A DNA stretch of 64,000 bases from Hydractinia symbiolongicarpus (taxonomy: Eukaryota; Cnidaria; Hydrozoa; Anthoathecata; Hydractiniidae): contig NC_079888.1 of assembly GCF_029227915.1 (NCBI RefSeq), positions 16,842,001 through 16,906,000 on the forward strand. The letters run 5' to 3'. Shown here piece after piece: positions 1 through 12,153 of the stretch; the first letter of the stretch is position 1, and each line of letters begins with the position of its first letter. A model generated the notes under the pieces. It ran no database searches and was not told the origin of the DNA. It worked only from the letters and a program-made list of their open reading frames with translations. Position numbers and translations under genes: made by a program.

Positions 1-15
1 TTGCGCCACAGCGGC
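1..15 (-). tRNA. tRNA-Arg-type gene, 5' fragment at window edge
   Basis: Only the first 15 nt (acceptor 5' strand, positions 8-9 and part of the D stem) lie inside the window; the anticodon is outside. Confidence 0.7.
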
Positions 16-446
16 ACGGCTATATAAATATGATAGGCATTGCAGCGATTTAACCCAAGAAAATGGTTATACATCTAGTAACCATTCGGTAACATGATGG
101 ATATGTTAACAGTCGAGTGAAGTAAGCCAAAACAATGTGTTGAGTAAAAGTCAAAATGCTTTTTCAATATTTAATTGATGACCTATTTGGCTTTGCTTTT
201 TCTTTGATCAAGTGTTCTTGTGCAGAGAGAGTGGCTAGTAGAAAGTAATTGCTGCAAAAAAATCTTTTAGTGAATCAGCATATCGATTGCCTTACATGAC
301 TACGGATGTTCCATTAATTTCTATTATGTTCTGCGTTATTACTCTTGGCTTCCCATTAAATGAAATTGGTTTGGATTTAACGCATTGAACACGTTTGTTT
401 GCTAAGCATCTCTGTGCAATAGCAAGGGCAAAAATCTAGCATAAAT

Positions 447-520
447 CACCGCTGATGGGAGTCGAACCCAGAACCTTTGAATTAAAAGTCCAACGCGCTA
501 GTCCATTGCGCCACAGCGGC
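447..520 (-). tRNA. tRNA, anticodon TTT in Arg-type body
   Basis: Anticodon at 484-486 reads TTT (Lys AAA/AAG codons) although the rest matches the TCT copies. The T stem has a C49-U65 mismatch (cccag on the plus strand). This is the type member of the main TTT group. Confidence 0.75.
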
Positions 521-952
521 ACGGTTACTGATATTTGATAGGCATTGGAGCAATTTAACCCAACAAAATGTTTGCACACCTAGTAATCATTCGTTAACAG
601 GATGGATATGTTAACAGTCGAGTGCAGCAAGCCAAAACAATATGTAGAGTAAAAATCTAAATGTTTTGTCAATAATAGATTGATGACCTATTTGGCTTTG
701 CTTTTTCTTTGATCAAGTGTTCTTGTGTAGAGAGAGTGGTTAGTAGAAAGTAATTGCTGCAAGAAAATCTTTTAGTGAATCAGCATATTTAATGCCTTAA
801 ATGACTACGGAAATTCCATTAAATTCTATTTTCTTCGGCGTTATTAATCTTGGCGTCCCATTAAATGAACTTGGTTTTGATTAAACACATTGAATTCGGT
901 TTGTTTGCGCAGCACCTTTGTTAAATAGCATTGGTAAGAAACTAGCAAAAAT

Positions 953-1026
953 CACTGCTGATGAGCGTCGAACCCACAACCTTTGAATTAGAAGTCCAAC
1001 GCGCTAGTCCATTGCGCCACAGCGGC
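953..1026 (-). tRNA. tRNA-Arg(TCT), degenerate copy
   Basis: Anticodon at 990-992. Three departures: C3-A70 acceptor mismatch (actgctg), G52.U62 in the T stem (atgag) and G at the last T-loop position. The altered B box makes this copy doubtful as an active gene. Confidence 0.65.
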
Positions 1027-1458
1027 ACGGCTATATAAATATGATAGGCATTGCAGCGATTTAACCCAAGAAAATGGTTACACATCTAGTAATCATTCGG
1101 TAACATGATGGATATGTTAACAGTCGAGTGCAGAAAGCCAAAACAACATGTTGAGTAAAAGTCTAAATGCTTTTTCAATATTTAATTGATGACCTATTTG
1201 GCTTTGCTTTTTCTTTGATCAAGTGTTCTTGTGCAGAGAGAGTGGTTAGTAGAAAGTAATTGCTGCAAAAAAATCTTTTAGTGAATCAACATATGGAATG
1301 TCTTAAATGACTACCGAAATTCCATTAAATTCTACTTTGTTCGGCGTTATTAATCTTGGCGTCCAATTAAATGAACTTGTTTTTGATTAAACGCATTGAA
1401 TTCGGTTTGTTTGCGCAGCACCTTTGTTAAATAGCATTGGTAAGAAACTAGCAAAAAT

Positions 1459-1532
1459 CACCGCTGATGGGAGTCGAACCCACAACCTTTGAATTAGAAG
1501 TCCAACGCGCTAGTCCATTGCGCCACAGCGGC
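1459..1532 (-). tRNA. tRNA-Arg(TCT)
   Basis: Consensus copy: all four stems pair, anticodon TCT at 1496-1498 in loop CTTCTAA, no intron. A five-T run follows the 3' end on the minus strand. Recognised as Arg(TCT) by anticodon and by close resemblance of the body to animal tRNA-Arg(TCT). Confidence 0.9.
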
Positions 1533-1964
1533 ACGGTTATTGATTTTTGATAGGCATTGGACCAATTTAACCCAAGAAAATGTTTGCACATCTAGTAATC
1601 ATTCGTTAACATGATGGATATGTTAACAGTCGAGTGCAGAAAGCCAAAACAACATGTTGAGTAAAAGTCTAAATGCTTTTTCAATATTTAATTGATGACC
1701 TATTTGGCTTTGCTTTTTCTTTGATCAAGTGTTCTTGTGCAGAGAGAGTGGCTAGTAGAAAGTAATTGCTGCAAAAAAATCTTTTAGTGAATCAGCATAT
1801 CGATTGCCTTACATGACTACGGATGTTCCATTAATTTCTATTATGTTCTGCGTTATTACTCTTGGCTTCCCATTAAATGAACTTGGTTTTAATTAAACAC
1901 ATTGAATTCGGTTTGTTTGCGCAGCATCTTTGTTAAATAGCAAGGGCAAAAATCTAGCATAAAT

Positions 1965-2038
1965 CACCGCTGATGGGAGTCGAACCTAGAACCTTTGAAT
2001 TAAAAGTCCAACGCGCTAGTCCATTGCGCCACAGCGGC
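1965..2038 (-). tRNA. tRNA, anticodon TTT in Arg-type body, damaged T stem
   Basis: Anticodon TTT at 2002-2004. The T stem has two mismatches (C49-U65 and A51-C63; cctag on the plus strand), so folding is weaker than in the copy at 447. Confidence 0.65.
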
Positions 2039-2470
2039 ACGGTTACTGATATTTGATAGGCATTGGAGCAATTTAACCCAACAAAATGTTTGCACACCTA
2101 GTAATCATTCGTTAACAGGATGGATATGTTAACAGTCGAGTGCAGCAAGCCAAAACAATATGTAGAGTAAAAATCTAAATGTTTTGTCAATAATAGATTG
2201 ATGACCTATTTGGCTTTGCTTTTTCTTTGATCAAGTGTTCTTGTGCAGAGAGAGTGGTTAGTAGAAAGTAATTGCTGCAGGAAAATCTTTTAGTGAATCA
2301 GCATATGGAATGCCTTAAATGACTACGGAAATTCCATTAAATTCTATTTTGTTCGGCGTTATTAATCTTGGCCTCCCATTAAATGAACTTGGTTTTGATT
2401 AAACACATTGAATTCGGTTTGTTTGAGCAGCACCTTTATTAAATAGCATTGGTAAGAAACTAGCAAAAAT

Positions 2471-2544
2471 CACCGCTGATGGGAGTCGAACCCACAACCT
2501 TTGAATTAAAAGTCCAACGCGCTAGTCCATTGCGCCACAGCGGC
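2471..2544 (-). tRNA. tRNA, anticodon TTT in fully paired Arg-type body
   Basis: Anticodon TTT at 2508-2510. Every stem pairs and the T arm is the consensus cccac form, so the only difference from the consensus Arg gene is the anticodon base change. This class is the best candidate for a working anticodon-switched tRNA. Confidence 0.8.
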
Positions 2545-2976
2545 ACGGCTATATAAATATGATAGGCATTGCAGCGATTTAACCCAACAAAATGTTTGCA
2601 CACCTAGTAATCATTCGTTAACAGGATGGATATGTTAACAGTCGAGTGCAGCAAGCCAAAAAAATATGTAGAGTAAAAATCTAAATGTTTTGTCAATAAT
2701 AGATTGATGACCTATTTGGCTTTGCTTTTTCTTTGATCAAGTGTTCTTGTGTAGAGAGAGTGGTTAGTAGAAAGTAATTGCTGCAAGAAAATCTTTTAGT
2801 GAATCAGCATATGGAATGCCTTAAATGACTACGGAAATTCCATTAAATTCTATTTTCTTCGGCGTTATTAATCTTGGCGTCCCATTAAATGAACTTGGTT
2901 TTGATTAAACACATTGAATTGGGTTTGTTTGCGCAGCACCTTTGTTAAATAGCATTGGTAAGAAACTAGCAAGAAT

Positions 2977-3050
2977 CACCGCTGATGGGAGTCGAACCCA
3001 CAACCTTTGAATTAGAAGTCCAACGCGCTAGTCCATTGCGCCACAGCGGC
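2977..3050 (-). tRNA. tRNA-Arg(TCT)
   Basis: Consensus body; anticodon at 3014-3016. The downstream T run is interrupted (aagaatcacc spacer form). Confidence 0.88.
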
Positions 3051-3482
3051 ACGGCTATATAAATATGATAGGCATTGCAGCGATTTAACCCAAGAAAATG
3101 GTTACACATCTAGTAACCATTCGGTAACATGATGGATATGTTAACAGTCGAGTGAAGTAAGCCAACACAATGTGTTGAGTAAAAGTCTAAATGCTTTTTC
3201 AATATTTAATTGATGACCTATTTGGCTTTGCTTTTTCTTTGATCAAGTGTTCTTGTGCAGAGAGAGTTGCTAGTAGAAAGTAATTGCTGCAAAAAAATCT
3301 TTTAGTGAATCAGCATATCGATTGTCTTACATGACTACGGATGTTCCATTAATTTCTATTATGTTCTGCGTTATTACTCTTGGCTTCCCATTAAATGAAC
3401 TTGGTTTTAATTAAACACATTGAATTCGGTTTGTTTGCGCAGCATCTTTGTTAAATAGCAAGGGCAAAAATCTAGCAAAAAT

Positions 3483-3556
3483 CACCGCCGATGGGAGTCG
3501 AACCCACAACCTTTGAATTAGAAGTCAAACGCGCTAGTCCATTGCGCCACAGCGGC
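3483..3556 (-). tRNA. tRNA-Arg(TCT), anticodon-stem variant
   Basis: Anticodon at 3520-3522. U6.G67 in the acceptor (accgccg) and a U29-C41 mismatch in the anticodon stem (gtcaaac). Confidence 0.75.
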
Positions 3557-3988
3557 ACGGCTATATAAATATGATAGGCATTGCAGCGATTTAACCCAAC
3601 AAAATGTTTGCACACCTAGTAATCAATCGTTAACAGGATGGATATGTTAACAGTCGAGTGCAGCAAGCCAAAACAATATGTAGAGTAAAAATCTAAATGT
3701 TTTGTCAATAATAGATTGATGACCTATTTGGCTTTGCTTTTTCTTTGATCAAGTGTTCTTGTGTAGAGAGAGTGGTTAGTAGAAAGTAATTGCTGCAAGA
3801 AAATCTTTTAGTGAATCAGCATATGGAATGCCTTAAATGACTACGGAAATTCCATTAAATTCTATTTTCTTCGGCGTTATTAATCTTGGCGTCCCATTAA
3901 ATGAACTTGGTTTTGATTAAACACATTGAATTCGCTTTGTTTGCGCAGCACCTTTGTTAAATAGCATTGGTAAGAAACTAGCAAAAAT

Positions 3989-4062
3989 CACTGCTGATGA
4001 GCGTCGAACCCACAACCTTTGAATTAGAAGTCCAACGCGCTAGTCCATTGCGCCACAGCGGC
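3989..4062 (-). tRNA. tRNA-Arg(TCT), degenerate copy
   Basis: Same three departures as the copy at 953; anticodon at 4026-4028. Confidence 0.65.
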
Positions 4063-4493
4063 ACGGCTATATAAATATGATAGGCATTGCAGCGATTTAA
4101 CCCAAGAAAATGGTTACACATCTAGTAATCATTCGGTAACATGATGGATATGTTAACAGTCGAGTGCAGAAAGCCAAAACAACATGTTGAGTAAAAGTCT
4201 AAATGCTTTTTCAATATTTAATTGATGACCTATTTGGCTTTGCTTTTTCTTTGATCAAGTGTTCTTGTGCAGAGAGAGTGGCTAGTAGAAAGTAATTGCT
4301 GCAAAAAAATCTTTTAGTGAATCAGCATATCGATTGCCTTACATGACTACGGATGTTCCATTAATTTCTATTATGTTCTGCGTTATTACTCTTGGCTTCC
4401 CATTAAATGAAATTGGTTTGGATTTAACGCATTGAACACGTTTGTTTGCTAAGCATCTCTGTGCATTAGCAAGGGCAAAAATCTAGCATAAAT

Positions 4494-4567
4494 CACCGCT
4501 GATGGGAGTCGAACCCAGAACCTTTGAATTAAAAGTCCAACGCGCTAGTCCATTGCGCCACAGCGGC
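4494..4567 (-). tRNA. tRNA, anticodon TTT in Arg-type body
   Basis: Duplicate of the copy at 447; anticodon at 4531-4533, C49-U65 mismatch. Confidence 0.75.
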
Positions 4568-4999
4568 ACGGTTACTGATATTTGATAGGCATTGGAGTAA
4601 TTTAACCCAACAAAATGTTTGCACACCTAGTAATCATTCGTTAACAGGATGGATATGTTAACAGTCGAGTGCAGCAAGCCAAAACAATATGTAGAGTAAA
4701 AATCTAAATGTTTTGTCAATAATAGATTGATGACCTATTTGGCTTTGCTTTTTCTTTGATCAAGTGTTCTTGTGTAGAGAGAGTGGTTAGTAGAAAGTAA
4801 TTGCTGCAAGAAAATCTTTTAGTGAATCAGCATATGGAATGCCTTAAATGACTACGGAAATTCCATTAAATTCTATTTTCTTCGGCGTTATTAATCTTGG
4901 CGTCCCATTAAATGAACTTGGTTTTGATTAAACACATTGAATTCGGTTTGTTTGCGCAGCACCTTTGTTAAATAGCATTGGTAAGAAACTAGCAAAAAT

Positions 5000-5073
5000 C
5001 ACTGCTGATGAGCGTCGAACCCACAACCTTTGAATTAGAAGTCCAACGCGCTAGTCCATTGCGCCACAGCGGC
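5000..5073 (-). tRNA. tRNA-Arg(TCT), degenerate copy
   Basis: Duplicate of the copy at 953; anticodon at 5037-5039. Confidence 0.65.
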
Positions 5074-5505
5074 ACGGCTATATAAATATGATAGGCATTG
5101 CAGCGATTTAACCCAAGAAAATGGTTACACATCTAGTAATCATTCGGTAACATGATGGATATGTTAACAGTCGAGTGCAGAAAGCCAAAACAACATGTTG
5201 AGTAAAAGTCTAAATGCTTTTTCAATATTTAATTGATGACCTATTTGGCTTTGCTTTTTCTTTGATCAAGTGTTCTTGTGCAGAGAGAGTGGTTAGTAGA
5301 AAGTAATTGCTGCAAAAAAATCTTTTAGTGAATCAACATATGGAATGTCTTAAATGACTACCGAAATTCCATTAAATTCTACTTTGTTCGGCGTTATTAA
5401 TCTTGGCGTCCAATTAAATGAACTTGTTTTTGATTAAACGCATTGAATTCGGTTTGTTTGCGCAGCACCTTTGTTAAATAGCATTGGTAAGAAACTAGCA
5501 AAAAT

Positions 5506-5579
5506 CACCGCTGATGGGAGTCGAACCCACAACCTTTGAATTAGAAGTCCAACGCGCTAGTCCATTGCGCCACAGCGGC
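5506..5579 (-). tRNA. tRNA-Arg(TCT)
   Basis: Consensus body, all stems paired; anticodon at 5543-5545. Confidence 0.9.
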
Positions 5580-6010
5580 ACGGTTATTGATTTTTGATAG
5601 GCATTGGACCAATTTAACCCAAGAAAATGTTTGCACATCTAGTAATCATTCGTTAACATGATGGATATGTTAACAGTCGAGTGCAGAAAGCCAAAACAAC
5701 ATGTTGAGTAAAAGTCTAAATGCTTTTTCAATATTTAATTGATGACCTATTTGGCTTTGCTTTTTCTTTGATCAAGTGTTCTTGTGCAGAGAGAGTGGCT
5801 AGTAGAAAGTAATTGCTGCAAAAAAATCTTTTAGTGAATCAGCATATCGATTCCTTACATGACTACGGATGTTCCATTAATTTCTATTATGTTCTGCGTT
5901 ATTACTCTTGGCTTCCCATTAAATGAACTTGGTTTTAATTAAACACATTGAATTCGGTTTGTTTGCGCAGCATCTTTGTTAAATAGCAAGGGCAAAAATC
6001 TAGCATAAAT

Positions 6011-6084
6011 CACCGCTGATGGGAGTCGAACCTAGAACCTTTGAATTAAAAGTCCAACGCGCTAGTCCATTGCGCCACAGCGGC
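6011..6084 (-). tRNA. tRNA, anticodon TTT in Arg-type body, damaged T stem
   Basis: Duplicate of the copy at 1965; anticodon at 6048-6050. Confidence 0.65.
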
Positions 6085-6516
6085 ACGGTTACTGATATTT
6101 GATAGGCATTGGAGCAATTTAACCCAACAAAATGTTTGCACACCTAGTAATCATTCGTTAACAGGATGGATATGTTAACAGTCGAGTGCAGCAAGCCAAA
6201 ACAATATGTAGAGTAAAAATCTAAATGTTTTGTCAATAATAGATTGATGACCTATTTGGCTTTGCTTTTTCTTTGATCAAGTGTTCTTGTGCAGAGAGAG
6301 TGGTTAGTAGAAAGTAATTGCTGCAGGAAAATCTTTTAGTGAATCAGCATATGGAATGCCTTAAATGACTACGGAAATTCCATTAAATTCTATTTTGTTC
6401 GGCGTTATTAATCTTGGCCTCCCATTAAATGAACTTGGTTTTGATTAAACACATTGAATTCGGTTTGTTTGAGCAGCACCTTTATTAAATAGCATTGGTA
6501 AGAAACTAGCAAAAAT

Positions 6517-6590
6517 CACCGCTGATGGGAGTCGAACCCACAACCTTTGAATTAAAAGTCCAACGCGCTAGTCCATTGCGCCACAGCGGC
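6517..6590 (-). tRNA. tRNA, anticodon TTT in fully paired Arg-type body
   Basis: Duplicate of the copy at 2471; anticodon at 6554-6556. Confidence 0.8.
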
Positions 6591-7021
6591 ACGGCTATAT
6601 AAATATGATAGGCATTGCAGCGATTTAACCCAACAAAATGTTTGCACACCTAGTAATCATTCGTTAACAGGATGGATATGTTAACAGTCGAGTGCAGAAA
6701 GCCAAAACAACATGTTGAGTAAAAGTCTAAATGCTTTTTCAATGTTTAATTGATGACCTATGTGGCTTTGCTTTTTCTTTGATCAAGTGTTCTTGTGCAG
6801 AGAGAGTGGCTAGTAGAAAGTAATTGCTGCAAAAAAATCTTTTAGTGAATCAGCATATCGATTGCCTTACATGACTACGGATGTTCCATTAATTTCTATT
6901 ATGTTCTGCGTTATTACTCTTGGCTTCCCATTAAATGAAATTGGTTTGGATTTAACGCATTGAACACGTTTGTTTGCTAAGCATCTCTGTGCAATAGCAA
7001 GGGCAAAAATCTAGCATAAAT

Positions 7022-7095
7022 CACCGCTGATGGGAGTCGAACCCAGAACCTTTGAATTAAAAGTCCAACGCGCTAGTCCATTGCGCCACAGCGGC
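7022..7095 (-). tRNA. tRNA, anticodon TTT in Arg-type body
   Basis: Third member of the 447 group; anticodon at 7059-7061, C49-U65 mismatch. Confidence 0.75.
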
Positions 7096-7527
7096 ACGGT
7101 TACTGATATTTGATAGGCATTGGAGTAATTTAACCCAACAAAATGTTTGCACACCTAGTAATCATTCGTTAACAGGATGGATATGTTAACAGTCGAGTGC
7201 AGCAAGCCAAAACAATATGTAGAGTAAAAATCTAAATGTTTTGTCAATAATAGATTGATGACCTATTTGGCTTTGCTTTTTCTTTGATCAAGTGTTCTTG
7301 TGTAGAGAGAGTGGTTAGTAGAAAGTAATTGCTGCAAGAAAATCTTTTAGTGAATCAGCATATGGAATGCCTTAAATGACTACGGAAATTCCATTAAATT
7401 CTATTTTCTTCGGCGTTATTAATCTTGGCGTCCCATTAAATGAACTTGGTTTTGATTAAACACATTGAATTCGGTTTGTTTGCGCAGCACCTTTGTTAAA
7501 TAGCATTGGTAAGAAACTAGCAAAAAT

Positions 7528-7601
7528 CACTGCTGATGAGCGTCGAACCCACAACCTTTGAATTAGAAGTCCAACGCGCTAGTCCATTGCGCCACAGCGG
7601 C
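7528..7601 (-). tRNA. tRNA-Arg(TCT), degenerate copy
   Basis: Third member of the 953 group; anticodon at 7565-7567. Confidence 0.65.
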
Positions 7602-8033
7602 ACGGCTATATAAATATGATAGGCATTGCAGCGATTTAACCCAAGAAAATGGTTACACATCTAGTAATCATTCGGTAACATGATGGATATGTTAACAGTC
7701 GAGTGCAGAAAGCCAAAACAACATGTTGAGTAAAAGTCTAAATGCTTTTTCAATATTTAATTGATGACCTATTTGGCTTTGCTTTTTCTTTGATCAAGTG
7801 TTCTTGTGCAGAGAGAGTGGTTAGTAGAAAGTAATTGCTGCAAAAAAATCTTTTAGTGAATCAACATATGGAATGTCTTAAATGACTACCGAAATTCCAT
7901 TAAATTCTACTTTGTTCGGCGTTATTAATCTTGGCGTCCAATTAAATGAACTTGTTTTTGATTAAACGCATTGAATTCGGTTTGTTTGCGCAGCACCTTT
8001 GTTAAATAGCATTGGTAAGAAACTAGCAAAAAT

Positions 8034-8107
8034 CACCGCTGATGGGAGTCGAACCCACAACCTTTGAATTAGAAGTCCAACGCGCTAGTCCATTGCGCCA
8101 CAGCGGC
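8034..8107 (-). tRNA. tRNA-Arg(TCT)
   Basis: Consensus body; anticodon at 8071-8073. Confidence 0.9.
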
Positions 8108-8539
8108 ACGGTTATTGATTTTTGATAGGCATTGGACCAATTTAACCCAAGAAAATGTTTGCACATCTAGTAATCATTCGTTAACATGATGGATATGTTA
8201 ACAGTCGAGTGCAGAAAGCCAAAACAACATGTTGAGTAAAAGTCTAAATGCTTTTTCAATATTTAATTGATGACCTATTTGGCTTTGCTTTTTCTTTGAT
8301 CAAGTGTTCTTGTGCAGAGAGAGTGGCTAGTAGAAAGTAATTGCTGCAAAAAAATCTTTTAGTGAATCAGCATATCGATTGCCTTACATGACTACGGATG
8401 TTCCATTAATTTCTATTATGTTCTGCGTTATTACTCTTGGCTTCCCATTAAATGAACTTGGTTTTAATTAAACACATTGAATTCGGTTTGTTTGCGCAGC
8501 ATCTTTGTTAAATAGCAAGGGCAAAAATCTAGCATAAAT

Positions 8540-8613
8540 CACCGCTGATGGGAGTCGAACCTAGAACCTTTGAATTAAAAGTCCAACGCGCTAGTCCATT
8601 GCGCCACAGCGGC
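8540..8613 (-). tRNA. tRNA, anticodon TTT in Arg-type body, damaged T stem
   Basis: Third member of the 1965 group; anticodon at 8577-8579. Confidence 0.65.
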
Positions 8614-9045
8614 ACGGTTACTGATATTTGATAGGCATTGGAGCAATTTAACCCAACAAAATGTTTGCACACCTAGTAATCATTCGTTAACAGGATGGAT
8701 ATGTTAACAGTCGAGTGCAGCAAGCCAAAACAATATGTAGAGTAAAAATCTAAATGTTTTGTCAATAATAGATTGATGACCTATTTGGCTTTGCTTTTTC
8801 TTTGATCAAGTGTTCTTGTGCAGAGAGAGTGGTTAGTAGAAAGTAATTGCTGCAGGAAAATCTTTTAGTGAATCAGCATATGGAATGCCTTAAATGACTA
8901 CGGAAATTCCATTAAATTCTATTTTGTTCGGCGTTATTAATCTTGGCCTCCCATTAAATGAACTTGGTTTTGATTAAACACATTGAATTCGGTTTGTTTG
9001 AGCAGCACCTTTATTAAATAGCATTGGTAAGAAACTAGCAAAAAT

Positions 9046-9119
9046 CACCGCTGATGGGAGTCGAACCCACAACCTTTGAATTAAAAGTCCAACGCGCTAG
9101 TCCATTGCGCCACAGCGGC
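9046..9119 (-). tRNA. tRNA, anticodon TTT in fully paired Arg-type body
   Basis: Third member of the 2471 group; anticodon at 9083-9085. Confidence 0.8.
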
Positions 9120-9551
9120 ACGGCTATATAAATATGATAGGCATTGCAGCGATTTAACCCAACAAAATGTTTGCACACCTAGTAATCATTCGTTAACAGG
9201 ATGGATATGTTAACAGTCGAGTGCAGCAAGCCAAAAAAATATGTAGAGTAAAAATCTAAATGTTTTGTCAATAATAGATTGATGACCTATTTGGCTTTGC
9301 TTTTTCTTTGATCAAGTGTTCTTGTGTAGAGAGAGTGGTTAGTAGAAAGTAATTGCTGCAAGAAAATCTTTTAGTGAATCAGCATATGGAATGCCTTAAA
9401 TGACTACGGAAATTCCATTAAATTCTATTTTCTTCGGCGTTATTAATCTTGGCGTCCCATTAAATGAACTTGGTTTTGATTAAACACATTGAATTGGGTT
9501 TGTTTGCGCAGCACCTTTGTTAAATAGCATTGGTAAGAAACTAGCAAGAAT

Positions 9552-9625
9552 CACCGCTGATGGGAGTCGAACCCACAACCTTTGAATTAGAAGTCCAACG
9601 CGCTAGTCCATTGCGCCACAGCGGC
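9552..9625 (-). tRNA. tRNA-Arg(TCT)
   Basis: Consensus body, duplicate of the copy at 2977; anticodon at 9589-9591. Confidence 0.88.
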
Positions 9626-10057
9626 ACGGCTATATAAATATGATAGGCATTGCAGCGATTTAACCCAAGAAAATGGTTACACATCTAGTAACCATTCGGT
9701 AACATGATGGATATGTTAACAGTCGAGTGAAGTAAGCCAACACAATGTGTTGAGTAAAAGTCTAAATGCTTTTTCAATATTTAATTGATGACCTATTTGG
9801 CTTTGCTTTTTCTTTGATCAAGTGTTCTTGTGCAGAGAGAGTTGCTAGTAGAAAGTAATTGCTGCAAAAAAATCTTTTAGTGAATCAGCATATCGATTGT
9901 CTTACATGACTACGGATGTTCCATTAATTTCTATTATGTTCTGCGTTATTACTCTTGGCTTCCCATTAAATGAACTTGGTTTTAATTAAACACATTGAAT
10001 TCGGTTTGTTTGCGCAGCATCTTTGTTAAATAGCAAGGGCAAAAATCTAGCAAAAAT

Positions 10058-10131
10058 CACCGCCGATGGGAGTCGAACCCACAACCTTTGAATTAGAAGT
10101 CAAACGCGCTAGTCCATTGCGCCACAGCGGC
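10058..10131 (-). tRNA. tRNA-Arg(TCT), anticodon-stem variant
   Basis: Duplicate of the copy at 3483, with U6.G67 and U29-C41; anticodon at 10095-10097. Confidence 0.75.
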
Positions 10132-10563
10132 ACGGCTATATAAATATGATAGGCATTGCAGCGATTTAACCCAACAAAATGTTTGCACACCTAGTAATCA
10201 ATCGTTAACAGGATGGATATGTTAACAGTCGAGTGCAGCAAGCCAAAACAATATGTAGAGTAAAAATCTAAATGTTTTGTCAATAATAGATTGATGACCT
10301 ATTTGGCTTTGCTTTTTCTTTGATCAAGTGTTCTTGTGTAGAGAGAGTGGTTAGTAGAAAGTAATTGCTGCAAGAAAATCTTTTAGTGAATCAGCATATG
10401 GAATGCCTTAAATGACTACGGAAATTCCATTAAATTCTATTTTCTTCGGCGTTATTAATCTTGGCGTCCCATTAAATGAACTTGGTTTTGATTAAACACA
10501 TTGAATTCGCTTTGTTTGCGCAGCACCTTTGTTAAATAGCATTGGTAAGAAACTAGCAAAAAT

Positions 10564-10637
10564 CACTGCTGATGAGCGTCGAACCCACAACCTTTGAATT
10601 AGAAGTCCAACGCGCTAGTCCATTGCGCCACAGCGGC
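10564..10637 (-). tRNA. tRNA-Arg(TCT), degenerate copy
   Basis: 953-type copy with C3-A70 and altered T loop; anticodon at 10601-10603. Confidence 0.65.
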
Positions 10638-11068
10638 ACGGCTATATAAATATGATAGGCATTGCAGCGATTTAACCCAAGAAAATGGTTACACATCTAG
10701 TAATCATTCGGTAACATGATGGATATGTTAACAGTCGAGTGCAGAAAGCCAAAAAACATGTTGAGTAAAAGTCTAAATGCTTTTTCAATATTTAATTGAT
10801 GACCTATTTGGCTTTGCTTTTTCTTTGATCAAGTGTTCTTGTGCAGAGAGAGTGGTTAGTAGAAAGTAATTGCTGCAAAAAAATCTTTTAGTGAATCAAC
10901 ATATGGAATGTCTTAAATGACTACCGAAATTCCATTAAATTCTACTTTGTTCGGCGTTATTAATCTTGGCGTCCAATTAAATGAACTTGTTTTTGATTAA
11001 ACGCATTGAATTCGGTTTGTTTGCGCAGCACCTTTGTTAAATAGCATTGGTGAGAAACTAGCAAAAAT

Positions 11069-11142
11069 CACCGCTGATGGGAGTCGAACCCACAACCTTT
11101 GAATTAGAAGTCCAACGCGCTAGTCCATTGCGCCACAGCGGC
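11069..11142 (-). tRNA. tRNA-Arg(TCT)
   Basis: Consensus body; anticodon at 11106-11108. The immediate 5' flank is ttgg instead of acgg. Confidence 0.88.
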
Positions 11143-11574
11143 TTGGTTATTGATATTTGATAGGCATTGGAGCAATTTAACCCAAGAAAATGTTTGCACA
11201 TCTAGTAATCATTCGTTAACATGATGGATATGTTAACAGTCGAGTGCAGAAAGCCAAAACAACATGTTGAGTAAAAGTCTAAATGCTTTTTCAATATTTA
11301 ATTGATGACCTATTTGGCTTTGCTTTTTCTTTGATCAAGTGTTCTTGTGCAGAGAGAGTGGTTAGTAGAAAGTAATTGCTGCAAAAAAATCTTTTAGTGA
11401 ATCAGCATATGGAATGTCTTAAATGACTACGGAAATTCCATTAAATTCTACTTTGTTCGGCGTTATTAATTGAGGCGTCCCATTAAATGAACTTGGTTTT
11501 AATTAAACACATGGAATTCGGTTTTTTTGCGCAGCACCTTTGTTAAATAGCATTGGTAAGAAACTAGCAAAAAT

Positions 11575-11648
11575 CACCGCTGATGGGAGTCGAACCCACA
11601 ACCTTTGAATTAGAAGTCCAACACGCTAGTCCATTGCGCCACAGCGGG
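11575..11648 (-). tRNA. tRNA-Arg(TCT), first-base variant
   Basis: The 5' base is C, giving a C1-U72 mismatch; G10.U25 in the D stem (acacgctag). Anticodon at 11612-11614. Confidence 0.75.
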
Positions 11649-12079
11649 ACGGCTATATAAATATGATAGGCATTGCCGCGATTTAACCCAAGAAAATGGT
11701 TACACATCTAGTAACCATTCGGTAACATGATTGATATGTTAACAATCGAGTGAAGTAAGCCAAAACAATGTGTTGAGTAAAAGTCTAAATGCTTTTTCAA
11801 TATTTAATTGATGACCTATTTGGCTTTGCTTTTTCTTTGATCAAGTGTTCTTGTGCAGAGAGAGTGGCTAGTAGAAAGTAATTGCTGCAAAAAAATCTTT
11901 TAGTGAATCAGCATATCGATTGCCTTACATGACTACGGATGTTCCATTAATTTCTATTATGTTCTGCGTTATTACTCTTGGCTTCCCATTAAATGAAATT
12001 GGTTTGGATTTAACGCATTGAACACGTTTGTTTGCTAAGCATCTCTGTGCAATAGCAAGGGCAAAAATCTAGCATAAAT

Positions 12080-12153
12080 CACCGCTGATGGGAGTCGAAC
12101 CCAGAACCTTTGAATTAAAAGTCCAACGCGCTAGTCCATTGCGCCACAGCGGC
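12080..12153 (-). tRNA. tRNA, anticodon TTT in Arg-type body
   Basis: 447-type copy; anticodon at 12117-12119, C49-U65 mismatch. Confidence 0.75.

Larger units (their letters stand above)
447..10637. repeat. Higher-order repeat: eight-unit block with 6575-bp offset plus a five-unit copy
   Basis: The eight tRNA units at 447-4062 recur at 7022-10637 with matching anticodon types and diagnostic variants (for example the TTT copies with cctaga, the caccgccg copy and the actgctgatgagcg copies). The first five units also recur at 4494-6590, offset about 4047 bp. This is segmental duplication on top of the 506-bp period. Confidence 0.85.

Noticed and set aside
1186-1260. U2 snRNA-like strings (TTTGGCT and GATCAAGTGT) in the tRNA spacers
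   Set aside because: The spacing differs from U2, the branch-point-binding sequence is absent and no Sm site follows, so the match is probably chance.
2800-3050. Possible spliced-leader or other snRNA on the minus strand (T-rich stretch resembling an Sm site)
   Set aside because: Seven T in a row without a neighbouring donor site or stable hairpins; no support beyond base composition.
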